Positions 7,401 through 12,137 of a DNA stretch of 12,137 nt are shown here, piece after piece; within the stretch, counting starts at the first letter, position 1; the number at the start of each line of letters is the position of its first letter. A program made the position numbers and the translations under genes. The DNA lies in contig JAGRCC010000693.1 of assembly GCA_020433785.1 (NCBI GenBank), forward strand, positions 1 to 12,137, in the 5' to 3' direction. The stretch comes from Anaerolineae bacterium. Lineage in GTDB: Bacteria; Chloroflexota; Anaerolineae; 4572-78; J111. The notes below the pieces were generated by a model. The model was not told where the DNA came from and searched no databases. It saw only the letters and a list, made by a program, of their open reading frames with translations.

Positions 7401-7462
7401 TATCCCAATTAACCCAAATATATCCCAAACCCGATTTGGGATATTTGGGATATATTTGGGTT
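7401..7462. repeat. Large CCCAAA/TTTGGG palindromic repeat
   Basis: A perfect 19-base inverted repeat has arms at 7411-7429 and 7444-7462 around a 14-base loop. A second pairing is possible: ATATCCCAAA (7420-7429) with TTTGGGATAT (7435-7444) around a five-base loop. The core CCCAAA or its complement occurs six times here, counting the imperfect TATCCCAATT at 7401-7410. It lies between two minus-strand genes, 30 bases past the thymidylyltransferase stop. The stem is AT-rich and lacks a following U-run, so it is more likely an RNA-protecting hairpin, a dispersed palindromic element or a protein-binding site than a simple terminator. Confidence 0.8.
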
Positions 7463-7492
7463 ATATCGCAGATTATAAACGTTCAGGTGAGG

Positions 7493-8575
7493 CTATTGCT
7501 CAGAATCGCCGAGCAGGCCGACATTTGAAAAGTCGCCCAGCGTAAATTTATAGGCTCTGGGCCTAATCGGTGAGCGATGAAGCGTAACGTTTCGCCCAAT
7601 CAAGCTGTCCTCGATGCGGCGATTGATATTACGGATCTGGCTATTTTCCAAAACGATGGAGCGAGAAATCTCGGCGTTTTCAACAATGCAGTGATGGTAA
7701 ATACTGGTAAACGGACCCACATAGGCGTTAACCAGGCGGGTATCTCGCCCAATGATAGCCGGGCCGCGAACCACGCTGTTGATCACTTCGGCTCCCTGCT
7801 CGATGGTCACCCGGCTGTCCACTTCGCTATCGCGGTCAACATAACCGTCAATGGTTGGCGTTAGCTCTTCCAGCACCAGGCTGTTGGCTTCCAACATATC
7901 GCCGGGCCGACCGGTATCGATCCACCAACCGCGATGAATGTAGGGGTGAACATTATAACCCTGATCAGCCAACCATTGAATGGCATCGGTAATTTCAAGC
8001 TCGCCCCGCCAACTGGGGTTGATAGCTTTTACCGCCTCAAATACGTGATGGTCGAACATATAAATGCCGACCAAGGCCAGATCGCTTGGTGGATCTTTGG
8101 GCTTTTCGATAAGCCGGACAATTCGATTATCCTGATCCAATTCAGCCACCCCGTACTGTTCGGGATGGTCAACACGGGTCAGTACAATTTGGGAATTATA
8201 TTGACTTTCGGCAAACTGGGCAATCAGCGGGCTAATCCCGCCCTGAATAACATTGTCACCCAGAAACATCACAAACCGTTCTGTACCTAAAAAACCTTCT
8301 GAGATTTTTACGGCGTGCGCCAGCCCCAACGGAGCATCTTGGGGAATATAGGTAATATCCACGCCCCATTGCCCGCCGCGCCCCACAGCCCGTTTGATCT
8401 CATCGGCGGTGTCGCCGACAACGATCCCAATTTCGTCGATACCGGCGTCTTTAATCGCTTCGATAACGCGGAATAGGACCGGTTTGTTAGCAACCGGAAT
8501 TAATTGTTTGGCGCTGGTGAAGGTGAGCGGATAGAGACGAGTCCCTTTCCCCCCACTTAGAATAAGGCCTTTCAT
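7493..8575 (-). CDS. rmlA: Glucose-1-phosphate thymidylyltransferase, long form
   Basis: The 360-residue protein has the nucleotidyltransferase signature SGGKGTRLYPLT (7-18) with R13, and K23 in SAKQLIPVANKPVL. FLGDNVI marks the metal-binding aspartate region; EKPKDPPSDLALVG and GWWIDTGRPGDM complete the sugar-phosphate site. After about residue 240 a left-handed beta-helix-like tail follows. This matches the long RmlA family (about 355 residues), unlike the short enterobacterial RmlA of about 290. It makes dTDP-glucose from dTTP and glucose-1-phosphate, the first step to dTDP-rhamnose or other deoxysugars. No rmlB, C or D is in the window. The ribosome site AAGGAG lies about 11 bases before ATG. 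It has its own promoter at 8642-8671. Confidence 0.93.
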   Translation of the reverse strand: MKGLILSGGKGTRLYPLTFTSAKQLIPVANKPVLFRVIEAIKDAGIDEIGIVVGDTADEIKRAVGRGGQWGVDITYIPQDAPLGLAHAVKISEGFLGTERFVMFLGDNVIQGGISPLIAQFAESQYNSQIVLTRVDHPEQYGVAELDQDNRIVRLIEKPKDPPSDLALVGIYMFDHHVFEAVKAINPSWRGELEITDAIQWLADQGYNVHPYIHRGWWIDTGRPGDMLEANSLVLEELTPTIDGYVDRDSEVDSRVTIEQGAEVINSVVRGPAIIGRDTRLVNAYVGPFTSIYHHCIVENAEISRSIVLENSQIRNINRRIEDSLIGRNVTLHRSPIRPRAYKFTLGDFSNVGLLGDSEQ

Positions 8576-8641
8576 GGCTTTTAACTCTCCTTGTAACTGA
8601 TTTTTAAGGCTCTTTGAATTGGTGTCAGAGAGCTACCTTAC

Positions 8642-8671
8642 ATTGTAACCTGATATTAACCATGCTATCAA
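8642..8671 (-). promoter_or_regulatory. Sigma-70-like promoter for the thymidylyltransferase
   Basis: On the minus strand TTGATA (8671-8666, five of six) is followed after 18 bases by TACAAT (8647-8642, five of six). Transcription would begin near 8635, giving a leader of about 60 bases to the start at 8575. This makes the thymidylyltransferase at least partly independent of the capsule regulator genes upstream. Confidence 0.5.
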
Positions 8672-8727
8672 ATCTTAGGCCAAATTGTTAGTGGGTAATT
8701 TGTCTCTCTGTCAACCCGGCGGCGAGT

Positions 8728-9465
8728 TTAAACGATCAGTGTCGGCGTGGAAATGAGTTTATCTTGAACGACGGCCGCCGGGTTGGTGGAGATCATCGCT
8801 TCAGCCTGAGCTGAGCCGACAATTAGAGCCGCGGCCTGCCCCGCTTTCGTCAAAACGGGCCGGCGGCGATGGGGTTTATGCGCATCGGAGGCGATAATGT
8901 GAGCCATACCGTGGCGCAGCATCGTCAGCGCGGTTCGATGAGCGGGCCGATCTTTATCGGAAGAAAGGCTGCTGCTGGTAATTTGGGTTAACCCGCCCCG
9001 CGCCAGAAACGGTTCAATCAAGGATAAATCTTTTTGAATGGGCAAAATTCGCTCGGGATGCGCCATAATCGGAATGTAGCCTCGGTCGAACAGTTCAAAA
9101 AGCATCTCATTGGTATGCGCATCGTAATGGTGAAAAAGCGGCTCGGCCAAAACGTACCGGCTGTTGCCTAACGGCCCGGCCAACTCGCGATCCCAATCGT
9201 CCAACATATCATCATACAAGCGAACTTCGTGGCCCGGAATTATGGTCAGAGGAATGTGCGCTTCATCCAGCCTGGTTTGCAGTTGCGCCACGCGACGGGC
9301 CACTTCGGCCCGAGTCAGGGGGGTACAATCGCGATGGTGCGGGGTGGCAAAAAGATGGGTGGTCCCATCGGCCACGGCCAGACGAGCCATTTCTAAGGCC
9401 TCGTGGTAATTTGTGGCTCCGTCATCAACTCCTGGTAGAATGTGGGTATGGATATCTACAATCAT
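8728..9465 (-). CDS. CpsB/YwqE-type PHP-family tyrosine phosphatase
   Basis: The 245-residue protein starts DIHTHILPGVDDG (4-16), the metal-binding start of the PHP domain with H6 and H8. Further ligands are in ATPHH, GHEVRLY, AHPERI and SDAHKPHRR, the complete order seen in manganese-dependent phosphatases CpsB of Streptococcus and YwqE of Bacillus. These remove phosphate from the tyrosine-rich tail of the capsule kinase CpsD. Length is typical (about 245-255). It lies downstream of the Wzz-like and CpsD-like genes but behind a terminator-like hairpin, 218 bases after CpsD. The ribosome site is GAGGAGAAG about 10 bases before ATG. Its usual substrate, a tyrosine cluster, is absent from the CpsD-like protein here, so the true target is unclear. 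Confidence 0.93.
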   Translation of the reverse strand: MIVDIHTHILPGVDDGATNYHEALEMARLAVADGTTHLFATPHHRDCTPLTRAEVARRVAQLQTRLDEAHIPLTIIPGHEVRLYDDMLDDWDRELAGPLGNSRYVLAEPLFHHYDAHTNEMLFELFDRGYIPIMAHPERILPIQKDLSLIEPFLARGGLTQITSSSLSSDKDRPAHRTALTMLRHGMAHIIASDAHKPHRRRPVLTKAGQAAALIVGSAQAEAMISTNPAAVVQDKLISTPTLIV

Positions 9466-9483
9466 AAAGGTTACTTCTCCTCA

Positions 9484-9515
9484 AATAAAAATAGGGGAAC
9501 AACCCGGTTGTCCCC
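9484..9515 (-). terminator. Rho-independent terminator or attenuator before the PHP phosphatase
   Basis: Read on the minus strand, GGGGACAAC pairs with GTTGTTCCCC (9515-9494) with one bulged base and a short loop, followed by TATTTTTATTT. This is a good intrinsic terminator. It lies only about 30 bases before the phosphatase start, so it would limit transcripts coming from the Wzz/CpsD genes and may act as an attenuator in the phosphatase leader. Confidence 0.72.
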
Positions 9516-9541
9516 CTCATTGGCGAAAATAAATGATTCAT

Positions 9542-9578
9542 CTACCTACAAAGGTAGCCGTTATTTGACTTTTGTCAA
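9542..9578. repeat. Two small hairpins in the phosphatase leader
   Basis: CTACCT/AGGTAG (9542-9547, 9552-9557) and TTGAC/GTCAA (9565-9569, 9574-9578) are adjacent short perfect hairpins with four-base loops. Together with the terminator and the 9601-9630 repeat they make this leader densely structured. Confidence 0.5.
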
Positions 9579-9600
9579 GGGATGAGGCGATTTTTGGATA

Positions 9601-9630
9601 GACAAAAATGATGGAGCCGAAATTTTTGTC
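9601..9630. repeat. Perfect 9-base inverted repeat GACAAAAAT/ATTTTTGTC
   Basis: GACAAAAAT (9601-9609) and ATTTTTGTC (9622-9630) are perfect inverted copies around a 12-base loop. The element lies just after the CpsD-like gene on the minus strand. It may end or protect the CpsD transcript or bind a regulator. Confidence 0.6.
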
Positions 9631-9683
9631 GGTTAAAACGTCCTTGCTCATTCACCGGCTGAAGCCTCGATGCCGGAGAGATT

Positions 9684-10340
9684 TCAACTGTACTGGAGCG
9701 CTAAGTCTGTGTGGGCATTGGTCAACACTGCCCCAATCAATCGAGCATTGACTTTTTCCAGTCGATCTTTAGCGGCCTTAACGTGATCGCGCTTGGTGCC
9801 GCCGGCTCGGACCGCCAGCAGTACCCCATCGACCTTGGAGGCCAACAGCGAGGCGTCATTGACGGTGATGATCGGCGGCGCATCGAAAATGACCATCTCG
9901 GCCATTTCGTTCAGCCGGGCCAGTATATCGCCGATTTTTTTTGAAGCCAGTAGCTGGCTGGGAATCGGCGGCAGCGGGCCACTGGTCAGGACTTGGAGGG
10001 TCGTATTCGGAATAGGGTGTAACGGGGGAGTGCTAAGGGCCGCATCGTCCTTAAATAAGCTGGTGAAGCCTCGTTCGTTAGGCAGCTCAAAGAGGGTGTG
10101 CTGAGCCGGCCGCCGTAAATCGGCATCGACCAGAATGATGCGCCGGTCGCCGTCGGCCAGAGCCACGGCCAGATTGGCCACAATGGTGCTTTTATCATCC
10201 GACGGCGCTGACGACGTGACCAGCAGGGTGTGGAGCGAGTCATCGACGCTGGAAAATTCGATGTTGGTTCGCAGCGTGCGATACGCCTCGGCGGCGGCAG
10301 AGCGGGGATCGGTTAAGGTGATGATGGCGTTACTTGGCAT
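9684..10340 (-). CDS. CpsD/CapB-type BY-kinase-like ATPase with degenerate P-loop
   Basis: With the ATG at 10340 the protein has 218 residues. A longer start at 10418 would overlap the upstream gene by 68 bases and is less likely. AGGA (10352-10349) lies eight bases upstream and overlaps the stop of the upstream Wzz-like gene. The fold is that of bacterial tyrosine kinases: EAYRTLRTNIEF near residues 16-27, a Walker A region SSAPSDDKST (43-52, K50), Walker A' ILVDADLRRP (D72, D74) and Walker B MVIFDAPP (D153). The P-loop glycines are replaced (SDDKS instead of GxGKS), which is unusual. The end, LALQYS, contains one tyrosine and no cluster. It probably partners with the two Wzz-like proteins to control polysaccharide export at the membrane; kinase activity is uncertain. 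Confidence 0.87.
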   Translation of the reverse strand: MPSNAIITLTDPRSAAAEAYRTLRTNIEFSSVDDSLHTLLVTSSAPSDDKSTIVANLAVALADGDRRIILVDADLRRPAQHTLFELPNERGFTSLFKDDAALSTPPLHPIPNTTLQVLTSGPLPPIPSQLLASKKIGDILARLNEMAEMVIFDAPPIITVNDASLLASKVDGVLLAVRAGGTKRDHVKAAKDRLEKVNARLIGAVLTNAHTDLALQYS

Positions 10341-10350
10341 AAAAGGTATC

Positions 10351-11082
10351 CTAATTCGTTCCTCGTAAACCCGGCACAAGTTGCCGACGTTTTTCGCCGG
10401 AAGGCAGCGCCGCATCACCGGCCACAGGAGGTATAGCTCCTAAAACGGTCACGTCAATGGCACGCTCGATATCTTCTGAAGTTCGAATGACATCCATTTC
10501 CAGCCACTCCAGGAAGAAGATGACCAAAAGGCCGATGAGCAGCCCAAACAAGCCGCCGGCCAGGGTGTTGATGGCCGTCTTGGGTGAATATTGCGCATAG
10601 CCAAGATTGTATACGCTGTCGAGCATTTTAACCTCGATGCGATCCCGTTTATCCTGCTGCTGATTCCATTGGTCTCTGTTTTCGCCAAAGACTCCGGCCA
10701 TGCTGTCGACCATCGCCATCGCTACCTGAGGGTCCGTATCACGCGCTTCCAACGCCAGGGTAAAAGTGGAACTGTCAGGATTAACAAAAAGTTTGCTCAA
10801 GAAGGTGCTGGTATCCATATCCAACTGCGCCCGGTCGATCACTTCAGCCGCCATTGTGTGAGTCCGGATAATCTCGGCATAGTTGCGCAGCAAATCTTTC
10901 AAACTGTTGCTCGATCCCCAATCGGTGGCCCGGGCCGGCACTACGCTCAATTTAACCGTGGCGCTGTAAATCGGGGTCTGCAACTTGCTGAAGCCATAAG
11001 CACTGGCCGCCGCGACCAGGGCCACCACAATCATAATCCAGCCCCGTTTGCGCAAAATTCGTAGATAATCGGTAATTTCCAT
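10351..11082 (-). CDS. Short Wzz/YveK-type chain-length determinant
   Basis: The 243-residue protein has the Wzz layout: a short cytoplasmic start (MEITDYLRILRKRGW), a first membrane helix at about 14-33, and an extracytoplasmic part of about 135 residues containing YSATVKLSVVPA. A second membrane helix lies in AINTLAGGLFGLLIGLLVIF. The proline-rich region before it is reduced to YSPKT. The cytoplasmic tail carries TSEDIERAIDVTVLGAIPP, as in the CapA/YveK activator of CapB/CpsD kinases. It lacks the long coiled-coil of enterobacterial Wzz. The stop codon lies 10 bases before the CpsD-like start, so the pair is translationally coupled. A weak AAGG lies close to the ATG. Confidence 0.9.
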   Translation of the reverse strand: MEITDYLRILRKRGWIMIVVALVAAASAYGFSKLQTPIYSATVKLSVVPARATDWGSSNSLKDLLRNYAEIIRTHTMAAEVIDRAQLDMDTSTFLSKLFVNPDSSTFTLALEARDTDPQVAMAMVDSMAGVFGENRDQWNQQQDKRDRIEVKMLDSVYNLGYAQYSPKTAINTLAGGLFGLLIGLLVIFFLEWLEMDVIRTSEDIERAIDVTVLGAIPPVAGDAALPSGEKRRQLVPGLRGTN

Positions 11083-11103
11083 ACCTTGACAACCTTTCTC
11101 TAG

Positions 11104-11145
11104 AATAAGAAGTTAGAAAATAAAAATTAGAGAATAGAAATAAGA
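11104..11145 (+). repeat. Heptanucleotide tandem repeat, first block
   Basis: Six consecutive seven-base units are visible: AATAAGA, AGTTAGA, AAATAAA, AATTAGA, GAATAGA and AATAAGA. They share a TA at the same place and an A-rich frame. This block lies in the spacer between the two Wzz-like genes and is the inverted partner of the block at 11187-11235. It does not encode protein on either strand. Confidence 0.75.
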
Positions 11146-11186
11146 AAAGGGTTTCATAAAAATGAAGATAAGGGGAATTTGGTTTC

Positions 11187-11235
11187 TAACTTCTAACTTC
11201 TTATTTCTTCATTCTCCATTCTTCATTCTAAATTC
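11187..11235 (+). repeat. Heptanucleotide tandem repeat, second block (inverted orientation)
   Basis: Seven consecutive units of pattern TNNNTTC are visible: TAACTTC twice, TTATTTC, TTCATTC, TCCATTC, TTCATTC and TAAATTC. Less regular units follow up to the stop of the first Wzz-like gene. Bases 11192-11205 are the exact complement of 11104-11117, so the two blocks can form a long imperfect hairpin around a 40-base centre. Confidence 0.8.
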
Positions 11236-11245
11236 TCTTCATTCT

Positions 11246-11920
11246 CTATTTCTTCGGTATTTCGGCTAGCACGGTAATCCCCATCGCTTCCAGTTCGGCT
11301 TTGCCGCGCACACTGTCGTCCAAATAATCGAGCAAAAATGTTAGCCCAATGCCCGCCGCCAGGGCCAGCATCAGCCGGATCGGCAGATCGAGCCGCTGTC
11401 TGAGCGAAGGTGGGTTGGCCAAAAATGGTCCGGTGGTGTCAATCAAAGTAATAGTCGTACTGGTTTCGCTCGATTGGGGAAAATATTTGATGCTGTTTTC
11501 CACCATTGCGGTGGTGACGGCCGGGCCAATCGCTTCTAACTCGTCGGCGCTGCCCCAGGTCATATTAAGCCGGATGATGCGATGCTTGGTTTCCGCCGAT
11601 ATGATCCCGGCCGGTATTCTGACTGAACTGCCGACTTCCTCCAGATGGGCATTAACATCATTGGCAAAGCCTTGGCTGCTAACCAACTCGGTCAGGTTGT
11701 CGGCCAGATATTCCGATGCCACCCAGGCGTAGTAGCCGTCATAATTGTACTCATTTTCATCTGCCTGCGGCGCCATACCGACGCTAAACCGAATGGCCAT
11801 TCCGTAACTGGGCGGCGGCGTTTGGGCCGTCAGCAGGGTGACCACGGCCACCACCGCTACCAACAGCACCGGAATCCACACCCGTTTCCAGACGATGTGG
11901 GCGTACTGTTTCAATTCCAT
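11246..11920 (-). CDS. Short Wzz-like chain-length determinant, first of two
   Basis: The 224-residue protein starts MELKQYAHIVWKRVWI with a membrane helix at about 14-32 and a second helix in LPIRLMLALAAGIGLTFLLDYLDD near residues 180-203. Between them is an extracytoplasmic domain. The cytoplasmic end VRGKAELEAMGITVLAEIPKK is the Wzz tail motif seen before kinase domains. Similarity to the second Wzz-like protein is in layout rather than in sequence, so they may form a mixed ring or serve different polymers. GGAGA (11937-11933) is the likely ribosome site, about 12 bases before ATG. It follows the glycosyltransferase tail by 20 bases. Confidence 0.86.
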   Translation of the reverse strand: MELKQYAHIVWKRVWIPVLLVAVVAVVTLLTAQTPPPSYGMAIRFSVGMAPQADENEYNYDGYYAWVASEYLADNLTELVSSQGFANDVNAHLEEVGSSVRIPAGIISAETKHRIIRLNMTWGSADELEAIGPAVTTAMVENSIKYFPQSSETSTTITLIDTTGPFLANPPSLRQRLDLPIRLMLALAAGIGLTFLLDYLDDSVRGKAELEAMGITVLAEIPKK

Positions 11921-11940
11921 CCGTGGTTAACGTCTCCAGT

Positions 11941-12137
11941 TTACCATACCCTCAGGCTCCTGCCATCGGGCGATTGGCGGAAATGCAAAAATAAAGTATA
12001 AGCGAAATCTTCGTATGCTCCAATTTTTTTTTTTTTTTTTACTTGCCACTTCTCCGCGACAAATTGGCTTAGCTGTTGCTTGAAGCGTTCATTGCTTAAG
12101 CGTTCCGCATTTGCCCGCGCCGAGGCCGGATCAAACG
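11941..12137 (-). CDS. C-terminal fragment of a probable glycosyltransferase (GT4-like), with A17 tract
   Basis: A reading frame enters from the right edge and ends at TAA (11943-11941), giving 64 residues. Its first part, FDPASARANAERLSNERF, is the pattern seen at the end of family 4 glycosyltransferases, where it closes the C-terminal Rossmann domain. That assignment rests on a short piece. The codons then run through a 17-base A tract (KKKKK) into a short tail ending FRQSPDGRSLRVW. A change of one base in the tract would move the stop, giving other short tails in all three frames, so the true end of the protein is uncertain. Context in a Wzz/CpsD cluster supports an exopolysaccharide glycosyltransferase. 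Confidence 0.5.
   Translation of the reverse strand, partial: FDPASARANAERLSNERFKQQLSQFVAEKWQVKKKKKIGAYEDFAYTLFLHFRQSPDGRSLRVW
12024..12040. repeat. Homopolymer T17/A17 tract
   Basis: Seventeen consecutive T bases on the plus strand (A on the coding minus strand) lie in the last part of the partial glycosyltransferase frame. No such run occurs elsewhere in the window. It may be a slippage or phase-variation tract, or an assembly/sequencing artefact. Confidence 0.85.

Noticed and set aside
10341..10418. Upstream start for the CpsD-like gene
   Set aside because: It would overlap the second Wzz-like gene by 68 bases, and the added residues lack the family's pattern. The start at 10340 has a well-spaced AGGA.
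11104..11235. CRISPR-like array
   Set aside because: Units are seven bases with no spacers between repeats and no cas genes; it is a microsatellite-type tandem repeat.
11645..12001. Plus-strand 118-codon frame across the first Wzz-like gene start
   Set aside because: It is antisense to membrane helix 1 of the Wzz-like protein, with histidine/proline-rich noise and no family pattern.
12024..12040. T run as a plus-strand terminator
   Set aside because: No stable GC stem precedes it on the plus strand and no plus-strand gene ends here.

Overview
The window looks like a chromosomal segment of an uncultured Chloroflexota-type bacterium, probably Anaerolineae-like. This is inference from gene content: a kinase-fold/AAA-like ATPase fusion, a small ComEA-like protein, a long-form RmlA, and a capsule regulator split into short Wzz-like and CpsD-like proteins with a PHP phosphatase. 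No rRNA, tRNA, CRISPR array, transposase or integrase was recognised.

Left part (1-2089, minus strand): the first 696 codons of a large protein that runs off the left edge. It joins an aminoglycoside-phosphotransferase/choline-kinase-like domain with intact catalytic motifs to an AAA-like (AAA_35-type) P-loop ATPase. This architecture recalls the regulatory ATPases of predicted bacterial conflict or signalling systems. It and its 500-base upstream spacer are visibly AT-richer than the rest.

Middle part (about 2592-6858, plus strand): a secreted LysM-like plus class-C-beta-lactamase-fold serine hydrolase; a membrane-anchored SLBB plus helix-hairpin-helix ComEA-like protein; a phosphoribosyltransferase behind an extended -10 promoter and a hairpin leader; and an NAD-dependent nucleotide-sugar epimerase/dehydratase. 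The epimerase meets a convergent YgjP/DUF45 metallopeptidase with interlocked stop codons.

Right part (6855-12137, minus strand): read in transcription order, the tail of a probable glycosyltransferase (with a 17-base A run in its reading frame), a short Wzz-like protein, a heptanucleotide repeat spacer, a second Wzz-like protein, a CpsD/BY-kinase-like ATPase (translationally coupled to it), a terminator-like hairpin, a CpsB/YwqE-type PHP phosphatase, a promoter, a long-form glucose-1-phosphate thymidylyltransferase, a large CCCAAA/TTTGGG palindrome, and the metallopeptidase. Together with the epimerase this is an exopolysaccharide/capsule locus: sugar-nucleotide supply, chain-length control and its (de)phosphorylation circuit. 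The CpsD-like ATPase is unusual, with a degenerate P-loop and no tyrosine cluster.
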